Shown here in pieces: positions 1 through 7,126 of a stretch of 12,161 bases of DNA. A program made the position numbers and the translations under genes. The stretch spans positions 1-12,161 of the forward strand of contig JALUYN010000361.1 in the NCBI GenBank assembly GCA_027012915.1. Direction: 5' to 3'. Origin of the DNA: Cellvibrionaceae bacterium. GTDB taxonomy: Bacteria > Pseudomonadota > Gammaproteobacteria > Pseudomonadales > Cellvibrionaceae. How positions within the stretch are numbered: the first letter of the stretch is position 1; every line of letters starts with the position of its first letter. Under the pieces are notes generated by a model. That model searched no databases. It was given only the letters and a program-made list of their open reading frames with translations, and had not been told where the DNA came from.

Positions 1-360
1 GCCTTCGCTGGCGTAACCCAGCTGAATGCTGTCACCGGCACTCACTGCTTGGCTGCGCCAAGTCTCGCGAGGTTCACCGTTGATGGTCAGGGGCATATCG
101 GCGCCGGTGACGGCGATATGGGTATCGGTGTTGGCCTTGAGCTGCAGGCCCCCCACCGTAATTTCTATGGTGGTATTGTTTTCCGGGTTGCTGTTGCTTG
201 TATTGCTATCGCCCGGAATGTTGCAGAGGCGGTTGGCCCAATAGAAAGCCTCGGGGTCCAGCGGGCCACCGCTGGTAAGGCCTATCTGATGCCTGCCCAG
301 GCGTCCGGCGTCTTGCAGCAACGATAGGATGCCCGGGTTGATCACGTCAAAATGGTTCAC
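1..360 (-). CDS. pxpC: 5-oxoprolinase subunit PxpC (biotin-dependent carboxyltransferase family), N-terminal part
   Basis: PxpC is one of three subunits of the prokaryotic ATP-dependent 5-oxoprolinase, which opens 5-oxo-L-proline to L-glutamate in the cytoplasm. Only the first 120 codons are visible; the family is usually about 300-330 residues, so most of the gene lies beyond the window start. The visible protein begins VNHFDVINPGILSLLQDAGR and continues with a G-L-T-S-G-G-P-L-D segment, the usual opening of the urea amidolyase-related/KipA family. The start is GTG at 358-360, which overlaps the pxpB stop as GTGA. It is chosen because GGAGG (367-371 on the complement) sits 6 bases upstream. 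Translational coupling to pxpB is therefore likely. An ATG-only search would miss this gene. Family assignment is firm; substrate is inferred from the operon. Confidence 0.92.
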   Translation of the reverse strand, partial: MNHFDVINPGILSLLQDAGRLGRHQIGLTSGGPLDPEAFYWANRLCNIPGDSNTSNSNPENNTTIEITVGGLQLKANTDTHIAVTGADMPLTINGEPRETWRSQAVSAGDSIQLGYASEG

Positions 361-1055
361 TCGATCCCTCCCTCAGGCAGCTCGCCGCCCAGTTCCATAA
401 ACCGCTGGCGATCAATGGCTTCAAAGCGCACTCTGTCACCGACACTGACCGGCATGGTGGGATTACCTCGGGGATCGAACATAGCGGTTGGGCACAGGCC
501 GATCAGGTTCCAGCCGCCGGGGGAGACCGCCGGGTACACCGCGGTCTGGCGGTCGGCAATGGCCACAGCGCCTTTGGGCACTTTCGTGCGCGGCGTGCTG
601 AGCCGGGGCGCAGCAATGCGCTCGTCCACTTGCCCCAAATAGGCAAAGCCGGGAGCAAAGCCGATGGCATACACCCGGTATTCCTGACTTTGATGTATGT
701 CGATTACGGCGTCGTTGGTCAGTCCGGCACGTTTGGCCAGCGCTTCCAGGTCCGGACCGGATTCGGTGCTGTAATAGACCGGTAGGGTGACCAGTTTACC
801 AGCGCTATTGCCCGTCTTGTTCTCGGGCGATTGCGTCGCCTGGCGAATGGCTTTGCGCACCACAAAGTGATCGCACTTGAGAGCATCAAATACAACCAGC
901 AGGGAGGCATAAGAGGGCACCAGATCAATCAGTTTGTCGCCCAATAATGCAGGTAGCTGCTGTGCAGCACGTTGCACCTGTTCAGAAATTTCCGGTGCGG
1001 TGGTCTCGCCAAAGTAGACGATCAGGGAATTTTCGCCGGCGACGTGAATCTCCAT
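357..1055 (-). CDS. pxpB: 5-oxoprolinase subunit PxpB (KipI-like)
   Basis: This 232-residue protein belongs to the KipI/CT_C_D family, subunit B of the PxpABC 5-oxoprolinase. In Bacillus the homologue KipI was first described as a histidine kinase inhibitor. Visible family marks are the YAIGFAPGFAYL segment (residues 129-140), the PRTKVPKGAVAIA stretch (155-167) and SPGGWNLIG (178-186), which pack with subunit C in related enzymes. Length is normal. The ATG at 1053-1055 overlaps the pxpA stop as TAATG, and the stop overlaps the pxpC GTG, so A, B and C should be made in matched amounts. A GGTGA a few bases upstream, inside pxpA, can serve as ribosome binding site. A free-standing kinase-inhibitor role is unlikely given the complete A-B-C order. 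Confidence 0.95.
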   Translation of the reverse strand: MEIHVAGENSLIVYFGETTAPEISEQVQRAAQQLPALLGDKLIDLVPSYASLLVVFDALKCDHFVVRKAIRQATQSPENKTGNSAGKLVTLPVYYSTESGPDLEALAKRAGLTNDAVIDIHQSQEYRVYAIGFAPGFAYLGQVDERIAAPRLSTPRTKVPKGAVAIADRQTAVYPAVSPGGWNLIGLCPTAMFDPRGNPTMPVSVGDRVRFEAIDRQRFMELGGELPEGGIE

Positions 1056-1789
1056 TAGCCACTCACCAGCTGCTTGATGGTTTCAATGGCTTGCACGCCT
1101 TCCAGGTTGTCGCCGTGTACGCACAGGGTGTCCACTTGCAACTCCAGTGTGTGGCCGCTGACGGTGGTGACCGTTCCGGTTTCGTTGAGTTGCTGTACTT
1201 GCTCCAACATTTTTTCCTTACTGTGTACAGCCCCGGGTCTAGCGCGGGACAAGAGAGCACCATCGTCGTCGTAGCAGCGATCGGCAAAGGCTTCAAAATA
1301 GAGACTCAATCCCCGGGATGCAGCTTCGGCCTGGTGGACGTCGGCCCGAGTGGTGGCTTGCAACATCAGTTTGAGAGGACGATGGAAGCCGATTACTGCA
1401 TCCATAATGGCGTGGCGTATGGCGTCGTCTTTCATCATGTCATTGTAGAGGGCGCCATGGGGTTTGACGTAGTCGAGAGTCAGCCCCTGGGTTTGTGCCA
1501 TGCCGTCCAGCGCCGCGATCTGGTATGTGAGCGTGGCGACGATTTCAGAGGGGCTAAGTGCCATAGAGCGGCGGCCGAAGCCCGCCAGATCCGGGTAGCT
1601 GGGATGGGCACCGATGCTGACGCCGTGCTCTTGGGCCAGCTGTAACGTACGCTGCATCACCACGGGATCGCCGCCGTGAAAACCACAGGCAATATTGGCC
1701 TGGTCGATGTGGGGCATAACCGCATCGTCCATGCCCATGGTCCAGGCACCAAAACTCTCGCCCAGATCGCAGTTGAGTAATAAGCCCAT
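1055..1789 (-). CDS. pxpA: 5-oxoprolinase subunit PxpA (LamB/YcsF family)
   Basis: This 244-residue protein is the LamB/YcsF-type subunit A of 5-oxoprolinase, a polysaccharide-deacetylase-like TIM-barrel fold thought to act on 5-oxoproline together with the PxpBC carboxyltransferase-like pair. Visible signatures are LLNCDLGESFG (residues 4-14), ANIACGFHGGDP (31-42) and GAHPSYPDLAGFGRR (60-74). The His and Asp residues of these motifs match the conserved set in the family. The ATG is supported by AAGGAG (1796-1801 on the complement) 6 bases upstream. That Shine-Dalgarno directly abuts the end of the palindromic element at 1802. The gene overlaps pxpB by one base (TAATG). Length and motifs are normal. 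Confidence 0.96.
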   Translation of the reverse strand: MGLLLNCDLGESFGAWTMGMDDAVMPHIDQANIACGFHGGDPVVMQRTLQLAQEHGVSIGAHPSYPDLAGFGRRSMALSPSEIVATLTYQIAALDGMAQTQGLTLDYVKPHGALYNDMMKDDAIRHAIMDAVIGFHRPLKLMLQATTRADVHQAEAASRGLSLYFEAFADRCYDDDGALLSRARPGAVHSKEKMLEQVQQLNETGTVTTVSGHTLELQVDTLCVHGDNLEGVQAIETIKQLVSG

Positions 1790-1795
1790 AGATCG

Positions 1796-1801
1796 CTCCT
1801 T
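1796..1801 (-). promoter_or_regulatory. Shine-Dalgarno of pxpA
   Basis: AAGGAG on the complement, 6 bases before the pxpA ATG. It is notable because the palindromic element begins at the very next base (1802). The insertion or evolution of that element has therefore left the ribosome binding site intact. Confidence 0.8.
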
Positions 1802-1963
1802 GCAGGCTGTTGAAAATCTCCGATTTTCGGCAGCCTGCTACCGAAACACCGATGTTTCGTCAAAATCAGCGGCTGTAGCCGTTGATTTTGGGAGAAAAGG
1901 AAAAATCGCATTTTGTCCTTTTCGTGTTTTGAAAAAGTCAGCAGGACTCTTTCAGCAACCTGC
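1802..1963. repeat. Nested-palindrome intergenic element with terminal inverted repeats (MITE-like)
   Basis: The element is 162 bp and fills the gap between ycsI and pxpA. Its ends are 14-base inverted repeats of form GCAGGYTGYTGAAA (1802-1815 and, inverted, 1950-1963), differing at two transition positions. Inside are further hairpins in a row. GCAGGCTG/CAGCCTGC (1802-1809/1831-1838) encloses GAAAATC/GATTTTC with a 3-base loop. CGAAACA/TGTTTCG is at 1842-1848/1853-1859. CAAAATCA/TGATTTTG (1861-1868/1883-1890) encloses a GC-rich inner stem. AAAAGGA/TCCTTTT is at 1895-1901/1916-1922, and an imperfect stem lies near the right end (about 1930-1954). No protein is encoded. The layout resembles non-autonomous mobile or REP/BIME-like repeats; the family is not identified, and no clear target duplication is seen. 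Confidence 0.8.
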
Positions 1964-2751
1964 TAGAGAATCGAAAGCTGGCTGTTGAGGATGTCGGTCA
2001 CTGCCATACAGCCAGGACTGTGGGTAATACAGAAGGGCGGCTTGGCCGCCATCATCACCGCTTGGGGCGTCACACCGCAGGCCGTGAATACCGGAACTTC
2101 GCCGTCGTTGATGGTGACGGCATCGCCGTAGTCCGGTTTATTGATATCGGTAATGCCAATGGCCGCAGGATCGCCAAAGTGCACCGGTGCGCCGTGAACT
2201 TCGGGAAAGCGGCTGCAGATCTGGATCATGCGAATGGCGTCTGCTGGCTTAAACGGACGCATGCTTACCACCATGTTGCCGTGCAAGCGCTCGGTGGTAC
2301 TGCAGGCCAGATTGGTATTGTACATAGGGACGTTTTTGCCTTCGCTGATATTGCGAATTTCCAGACCGTCGGCCAGCAGAGCCTCTTCGAAGGAAAAGGA
2401 GCAGCCGGTTAGAAAGGCCACCAGATCGTCGCGCCATAACTCCTTGATGTCGGAAACCTCGCGGCTCAGTTCGCCGTTTTCCCAGATGCGGTACTGCGGC
2501 ACATCGGTGCGGATGTCGAAGTCCGGAGCGGCTTCGGGCAAGAGCCATTGGCCCGGTTTCTCGCTGAGAGTAATGATCGGGCAGGGCTTGGGATTGCGCT
2601 GGCAGAACAACAGAAATTCGTCGGCCCAGTCTTTGGGCAGGATCACCAAATTGGCCTGGACAAAACCCGGGCAGTAGCCGGAAGTATTGCTTTGATGCTC
2701 GCCGCTGCGGATTTTTTGTCGCAGTTGGGCCGGGCTGAGTGACTGGCTCAT
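1963..2751 (-). CDS. D-glutamate cyclase-like protein (YcsI/DUF1445, putative hydro-lyase)
   Basis: This 262-residue protein belongs to the DUF1445/YcsI family, annotated in bacteria as putative hydro-lyase; the vertebrate relative DGLUCY is reported to turn D-glutamate into 5-oxo-D-proline. Visible conserved segments are [15 protein letters not shown] (residues 25-39), GCSFSFE (116-122), the N-T-N-L-A-C stretch (145-150), ACGVTPQ (224-230) and THSPGCM (243-249). Length is normal. The start is ATG at 2749-2751, with only a distant AAGGGA about 10 bases upstream. The stop codon TAG (1963-1965) overlaps the last base of the palindromic element. ycsI genes often sit beside ycsF/kipI/kipA in Bacillus, and here they share strand and order with pxpABC. 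The role is inferred: feeding 5-oxoproline to PxpABC, or using D-glutamate. Confidence 0.9.
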   Translation of the reverse strand: MSQSLSPAQLRQKIRSGEHQSNTSGYCPGFVQANLVILPKDWADEFLLFCQRNPKPCPIITLSEKPGQWLLPEAAPDFDIRTDVPQYRIWENGELSREVSDIKELWRDDLVAFLTGCSFSFEEALLADGLEIRNISEGKNVPMYNTNLACSTTERLHGNMVVSMRPFKPADAIRMIQICSRFPEVHGAPVHFGDPAAIGITDINKPDYGDAVTINDGEVPVFTACGVTPQAVMMAAKPPFCITHSPGCMAVTDILNSQLSIL

Positions 2752-2769
2752 AGATGAATAATCCCTTGA

Positions 2770-2812
2770 GGTAAAACGACGTCTGATAGTGAAATATTGT
2801 TGTAGTTTTACC
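2770..2812. promoter_or_regulatory. Inverted repeat GGTAAAAC-N27-GTTTTACC upstream of ycsI
   Basis: Two perfect 8-base arms (2770-2777 and 2805-2812) are separated by 27 bases in the short gap between the K+ channel 3' end and the ycsI start, 19 bases before the ycsI ATG. The position suits a regulator-binding site or an mRNA stem for the ycsI-pxp operon. No convincing -35/-10 pair is visible, and 8-base arms could occur by chance. Confidence 0.35.
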
Positions 2813-2858
2813 CAAAGCTGTCTAGGAGCCAGACTTTTACTGTTTATAGAGCCAGGGA

Positions 2859-3656
2859 CTATTCCTTCGGTTTGTGGCTCGCTTTATCCAATGCCTCCAA
2901 GCGCTGTTCCAGGTTTTCCAGCTTGTTGCTGATATGGGTCAGCTTTTCCATCAATTCCTCTTCCCGGTCGATCACCTCTTCCTCTTCCCGGGTAATCAGA
3001 AATGCGGAGATACTGGCGGTAATCAGAGAGAACAGCCCAAAGCCTACTAAAATCAGTGCCGAGCCCACCACGCGGCCCATGGGGCTGGTGGGGACAATGT
3101 CGCCGTAGCCCACCGTGGTCACCGTTACCCAGGCCCACCACAATCCGTCCATAGGGGTGTCGATACCCGGATCGATGACCGAGATGAAGATACCCACAAT
3201 GACCATTAAGGACATGGCAATGCCCAGGGTAATGCCGAGATTGTTGCGTGCCAGAAACGCGCGCAGCGTGGAGAACATATTAATAAACAGCGCCAGCAAC
3301 AGCAGCAGCCTGAAGGAGCGCAACACCGGTGCCAGGGCATTGTCCTCAAGAATCACCGGTAGACCGGCGATGATGATCACCAGGTTCATCCAGTTGGTTA
3401 GCAGATGGCGCTTCTTGTTATCGACCAATCGGGTAAGAACAATGGTTTCCAGGACAAAAAAGCCCCACACAATAATATCGCTGGTCCAGACGAAGTCGTA
3501 GCTGACCAGATTCTTGCGCTCGATGTACCAGATCACGACCACCCAAATAGCGAGCAGTAACATCGGCGCTTCAAATACGGTTCCCATGCGTCGGGCGCGG
3601 GCGTTCTCCTCACTGGAAACGCCATTCATGCCGATCAAAACTGAAAAATTGGGCAT
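2859..3656 (-). CDS. Voltage-gated-type potassium channel (ion transporter family)
   Basis: This 265-residue inner-membrane protein is predicted to form a tetrameric K+ channel. Hydrophobic segments fall at about residues 30-46, 60-77, 88-104, 112-128 and 141-161, and the pore helix with the filter TVGYGD is at 181-186, followed by the inner helix (195-221). The S4-like segment carries few arginines (R113, R116, R132), so voltage sensing may be weak. No RCK or cyclic-nucleotide domain follows. The protein ends with an acidic run ([11 protein letters not shown], 224-234) and a heptad-like coiled coil to about residue 258, probably for tetramerisation. The gene is divergent from the diguanylate cyclase. 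The start is uncertain: no good Shine-Dalgarno precedes 3656, and in-frame ATGs at codons 10 and 24 are alternatives. Confidence 0.9.
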   Translation of the reverse strand: MPNFSVLIGMNGVSSEENARARRMGTVFEAPMLLLAIWVVVIWYIERKNLVSYDFVWTSDIIVWGFFVLETIVLTRLVDNKKRHLLTNWMNLVIIIAGLPVILEDNALAPVLRSFRLLLLLALFINMFSTLRAFLARNNLGITLGIAMSLMVIVGIFISVIDPGIDTPMDGLWWAWVTVTTVGYGDIVPTSPMGRVVGSALILVGFGLFSLITASISAFLITREEEEVIDREEELMEKLTHISNKLENLEQRLEALDKASHKPKE

Positions 3657-3810
3657 ATTCTGGGGTGCTCTTGCGAATTCTTAACTACAGTATGTCCTTG
3701 AAGCTTAACAGGAAATTGCGATGTGCCAATTGTTGTGGCCCGAAGTATGGCTGCTGTCTTGTCGGAGTTGTGGTGATGTTTGTACAAAAAACGAGTGGCT
3801 TGGCTGATGT

Positions 3811-3839
3811 TTGTGGCTTTTGACTAAAATGTTTATAAA
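3811..3839 (+). promoter_or_regulatory. Possible sigma70 promoter for the diguanylate cyclase operon
   Basis: The 248 bp gap between the divergent K+ channel and cyclase genes contains TTGTGG (3811-3816), a 17-base spacer and TATAAA (3834-3839), which would give a leader of about 60 bases. The -10 is good and the -35 is only half consensus. No clear promoter for the channel was found on the other strand, and no other structure is evident in this gap. Confidence 0.4.
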
Positions 3840-3904
3840 TTGTCCATGAATTCTGTAGTAACATCTGTGTTAACTCAAAGCAGAAACTGATTCTTCTATT
3901 TGCG

Positions 3905-4951
3905 ATGTTCAATTCACTCGTAGCACATCTGAAAACTCTGATCAGTGAATATCGCAGTCGCCCCGAGCAGAGCTTTATTGTTTTCCAGGCGTATCTGGGT
4001 TCCTTTTTTATCGGGCTGTTTGGCATCTGGCGCTTGATTCAGGCGGACATTGCACTGGCTGTCGTCGATCTTTCCATGGTATTTGCGCTGCTGGCATTGG
4101 CCTACTTTGCCGCCCGTGATTTGTACTTCCGCTACGTCACTTTGTGTTTTATCTGCGTGGTGGTGGTGGGTTCGTGGGCGACGGTAATCTACGGCGGCGA
4201 GAACAATCTCTATTGGGCATTTCCCGTTATTCTGGCGATTTTCTATGTGTTGCGTATTCGCGATGCAATGTGGGTCAATCTCGTTGGCTTGGTAGGGCTT
4301 TCGCTGCTGATTCAGGGTACCCACAGCAACTGGATTGGCTTTGTGGCCTGTTATCTGTTGGTGACGCTGTACGCGTTTCAGTTTGCTTACTTGATGAAGA
4401 CCGATAACGAGCGGCTTACATTGGAGGCCAGTATCGACCCACTTACGGGAGTAGGCAATCGTCGGGCCCTGGACGATGCCATGATCGAGGCCATTGAGGC
4501 TTTCTCGCAAGACGGTGAGAAGCACTCGTTGATTATGATCGATATCGACTTTTTTAAGCGCATTAACGACGACTACGGCCACAATGTGGGTGATCTGTGT
4601 CTAAAGCGCATGGCGGCCACGGTTGGCGAGTTGTTGCCACCCAGAGCTCAACTGTATCGTTTTGGTGGTGAGGAATTCACTGTCCTGTGTCGCTGTGATC
4701 TTGAATGTGCTGTCGCACTGGCCGAGACTATTCGAATTGAAGTGGAGGCCGCTGAGTTGATCCGTCAGCGCCCGGTCACGGTATCCAGCGGCGTGGCGGA
4801 ATTGCTGCCCAACAATGATGCGCGGGAGTGGTTTCACGGAGCCGATGTCTTGTTGTATCTCGCCAAGCATCAGGGTCGCAACCGCGTGTGTGCCCAGCAG
4901 CCCTCGGGGTCCGAACGCACTGTGGAGCACTATATGGGCGAAGGTATTTGA
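3905..4951 (+). CDS. Membrane diguanylate cyclase (GGDEF domain)
   Basis: This 348-residue protein is predicted to make cyclic di-GMP from two GTP at the inner face of the membrane. The N-terminal half has about six hydrophobic helices (roughly residues 24-43, 50-70, 76-94, 103-116, 122-138, 143-163) of an unassigned sensor type. A GGDEF domain follows: DPLTGVGNRR (178-187), DIDFFKRINDDYGHNVGD (213-230) and the active-site GGEEF (254-258). These are all intact, so activity is likely. The inhibitory RxxD I-site that would precede GGEEF is absent (P245 and A248 where Arg and Asp are expected), so classical product inhibition at that site is not expected. The ATG at 3905 has no good Shine-Dalgarno; an in-frame TAA lies upstream and no better start was seen. 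The next gene starts 14 bases after the stop, suggesting one operon. Confidence 0.94.
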   Translation: MFNSLVAHLKTLISEYRSRPEQSFIVFQAYLGSFFIGLFGIWRLIQADIALAVVDLSMVFALLALAYFAARDLYFRYVTLCFICVVVVGSWATVIYGGENNLYWAFPVILAIFYVLRIRDAMWVNLVGLVGLSLLIQGTHSNWIGFVACYLLVTLYAFQFAYLMKTDNERLTLEASIDPLTGVGNRRALDDAMIEAIEAFSQDGEKHSLIMIDIDFFKRINDDYGHNVGDLCLKRMAATVGELLPPRAQLYRFGGEEFTVLCRCDLECAVALAETIRIEVEAAELIRQRPVTVSSGVAELLPNNDAREWFHGADVLLYLAKHQGRNRVCAQQPSGSERTVEHYMGEGI

Positions 4952-4965
4952 ACCTTAATATTTCT

Positions 4966-5916
4966 ATGAAAAAAGCAGCGATTCTATTGATGCTAATGGC
5001 TCTGTTCGGCGCAAGTGTGGCCAGTGCTGCACCGAAGCGAGAAGTGGTTCAGCGCTCTGAACATCAGTTGAAATTAATGAAACTGATGCTGCTGGCCAAC
5101 ACTGAGTTCACCTTGTTTCACGAATTTGGCCATCTGGTTATCGCTGAATTCGATCCTCCGGTTCTGGGCTACGAAGAGGACGCCGCCGACCGGTTTGCCG
5201 CGGTGTCGATGATCCTAAAGCACCAACTCAATCACGACGAAGAGAATATTATCTGGATGCTGTTGGTAGCCGCCGAGTGGATTTCCGAGTGGCGCTACAA
5301 GGAGCGCAATAATGAAGTGCTGGCCTATTGGGATGCCCATTCTCTGGAAATCCAGCGCTATCACAATATTCTGTGCCTGGTGTCGGGCAGCAATCCGGAT
5401 ATCTTCAACACCATTGGTCATACCGAAGAATTGCCGGATGAACGCAGCTGGAGTTGCCCGGCGGAGTTCAGTCAAGCGCGCAAGGCCTTGCAATGGCTGT
5501 ATGCCAATTATGGCAAGCAATCTTCTGAAGCCGCGCAACACTTGTACGGTCATGTCACAGTGAACTACGAAGTGGCGACCACTGATTCCGCGCGCTTTTA
5601 TCAGTCCTTGCTGCGTGAGTCCCGAATTGCCGAGGAGGCCGGGCAGTACATTGCGGCCCAGTACAAGTTTCCAAGGGACATAACGTTGACGTTCCAACAC
5701 TGTGCGCCGGATGCTTACGCCAACACCACTCAGTCTCCGGAAATAGTTATGTGCTACGAGTTGTTTGACCGCTTTGTGGCAGTCATAGATGCCGCTCTGG
5801 AAAATGGCACCGAGGAGGCCTGTGCCGCTCCCTACTTCAGTCGCTATCTGGGCAAAGAATTGGGCTGCGATGGCCTCAACGAAAATCCGCAGGTACCCGC
5901 ACCCAGCCTTCCATAA
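4966..5916 (+). CDS. Secreted DUF4344-type zinc metallopeptidase
   Basis: This 316-residue protein matches the DUF4344 putative metallopeptidase family. A Sec signal peptide is clear: MKK, a hydrophobic core (residues 5-18) and a likely cut after A-S-A near residue 21-22, so the mature protein should be periplasmic or exported. The zinc motif HEFGH is at residues 52-56, and GYEEDAADRFA (68-78) supplies the conserved downstream acidic residues. The C-terminal half has several Cys that could form disulfides, fitting export. The start at 4966 is chosen over an upstream in-frame codon at 4828 because it begins the signal peptide and avoids a 124-base overlap with the cyclase gene. The Shine-Dalgarno is poor, so coupling to the cyclase is likely. 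Its last 41 bases overlap the end of prpF on the other strand. Substrate unknown. Confidence 0.88.
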   Translation: MKKAAILLMLMALFGASVASAAPKREVVQRSEHQLKLMKLMLLANTEFTLFHEFGHLVIAEFDPPVLGYEEDAADRFAAVSMILKHQLNHDEENIIWMLLVAAEWISEWRYKERNNEVLAYWDAHSLEIQRYHNILCLVSGSNPDIFNTIGHTEELPDERSWSCPAEFSQARKALQWLYANYGKQSSEAAQHLYGHVTVNYEVATTDSARFYQSLLRESRIAEEAGQYIAAQYKFPRDITLTFQHCAPDAYANTTQSPEIVMCYELFDRFVAVIDAALENGTEEACAAPYFSRYLGKELGCDGLNENPQVPAPSLP

Positions 5917-7060
5917 GTACTCTCGCACTGCGTTGCATGGTGGCGCGATTGATCTGCCAGTAATTGTCGTTACTCTGTTTGGCCTCTGCTCCAACCGCGA
6001 GTGTACCGCAGGTGTGCCCCAGCCTTAGCTGTGACGACGCTCTTCCTGCCAATTGCGAGACCAACGTTCCTGGAATGGCGGCGGCACTGGCCATAGCAAC
6101 TGCAGCGGATGCCATCATGGCGTGATGAAGCTTCCCCATAGACAAGGCTCGTGCGCAGACATCAATAGAATCTGCTGGCACCAGCTGTCCATTTGAGGCG
6201 CGATAGTTCGCGGCCGTGGCAAGCCAGATAATCTTGGGGGTGTGTTGCAGTTGCGCTGCCTGCTCAGGGGAATCAATCAATCCCATCTTCAGTGCGCCTT
6301 GTACGCGCAGTTCTTCAAGAAGCTCCAGGTGTTCGGTTCGGTCGTTGATATCACCTTCGAGCTCGGTGGCGGTAAGCCCAATTTGGTTGGCGTCTAACAG
6401 GACTGCGGGTATGCCGGCATTAATCAGAGTGGCTTCGACGTAGCCGCTGATATTGTTATCCACCTTCAAATGATCGAGCAATTTGCCACTGGGGAAAAGG
6501 ACATCCGCATCGTCACTGGGATTGTGAAAATCCAGCGTGATGGGCGCTCCGGAAAAGGCCACGCCATCGAGGAAAAAATCGCCAGTTTCCAATACTTCAC
6601 CGTCTCTCACGGGAACCTCAGCAATGATGCTTTTGCCGGTGTTCTGCTGCCAGATTCGCACCTGTGCCAAACCGTTCTTTGTCATAGATTCCGCATCAAC
6701 AAACCCGCTGTTGATGGCGAAGACCGCCACCGCAGCGGTTAAATTGCCACAGTTGCCGCTCCAATCGATCAGTGGCCTATCAACCGCTACCTGCCCAAAC
6801 ATATAGTCCACGTCGTGATCGTCACGTTCGCTGCGAGATACTATTGCCACTTTGCTGGTGCTGGATGTGGCACCCCCCATGCCATCTATTTGTTTACCAT
6901 AGGGATCGGGGCTGCCGATTACACGTTGCAGCAAGCGATCCCGCTCGGGTCCGGGTTGTTGTGCATTTTCGGGCAGATCTTTCAGTTGAAAGAAGACCCC
7001 TTTGCTGGTGCCGCCGCGCATGTAGGTAGCGGGGATGCGGACTTGTGGGTGGGACGACAT
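5876..7060 (-). CDS. prpF: PrpF-family isomerase (2-methylaconitate cis-trans isomerase-like)
   Basis: This 394-residue protein belongs to the PrpF family, diaminopimelate-epimerase-fold enzymes that isomerise 2-methylaconitate in the methylcitrate route of propionate use. IPATYMRGGTSKGVFF (residues 9-24), GGATSSTSK (62-70) and SGNCGNLTAA (101-110) are intact. K70 and C104 align with the catalytic Lys/Cys pair described for Shewanella PrpF (K73/C107) at a constant offset. The C-terminal LRLGHTCGTL and SARVLMEGWVRV segments are also typical. It stands alone: no prpB, prpC or acnD is in the window, so another aconitate-like or oxalomesaconate-like substrate remains possible. The start is the ATG at 7058-7060, matching the family N-terminus. 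A TTG at 7108 with AGGCGG upstream would add 16 residues. It follows the photolyase on the same strand after 66 bases. Confidence 0.86.
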   Translation of the reverse strand: MSSHPQVRIPATYMRGGTSKGVFFQLKDLPENAQQPGPERDRLLQRVIGSPDPYGKQIDGMGGATSSTSKVAIVSRSERDDHDVDYMFGQVAVDRPLIDWSGNCGNLTAAVAVFAINSGFVDAESMTKNGLAQVRIWQQNTGKSIIAEVPVRDGEVLETGDFFLDGVAFSGAPITLDFHNPSDDADVLFPSGKLLDHLKVDNNISGYVEATLINAGIPAVLLDANQIGLTATELEGDINDRTEHLELLEELRVQGALKMGLIDSPEQAAQLQHTPKIIWLATAANYRASNGQLVPADSIDVCARALSMGKLHHAMMASAAVAMASAAAIPGTLVSQLAGRASSQLRLGHTCGTLAVGAEAKQSNDNYWQINRATMQRSARVLMEGWVRVPADFR

Positions 7061-7126
7061 AGAGCGTGGGGCCTGATCAGTGGAGAGTTGTAATTCGGTT
7101 GCTAACAAAGTCGCCGCCTAAGGTTG

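Noticed and set aside
947..1645. Long open frame of 232 codons on the plus strand across pxpB/pxpA
   Set aside because: It lies antisense to two well-supported genes with family motifs; its translation shows no recognisable domain and an unlikely residue mix. It mirrors the codon bias of the real genes.
2249..2815. Open frame of 188 codons on the minus strand in another frame of ycsI
   Set aside because: It overlaps the ycsI gene on the same strand, and only the ycsI frame carries the DUF1445 motifs.
3914..4582. Open frame of 222 codons on the minus strand inside the diguanylate cyclase gene
   Set aside because: The plus-strand frame encodes a complete GGDEF protein with membrane helices. 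The antisense translation has no motif and no supporting start signal.
5215..5994. Open frame of 259 codons on the minus strand across the metallopeptidase gene
   Set aside because: Antisense to a gene with a signal peptide and HEFGH motif, and it also overlaps prpF in another frame; no family resemblance.
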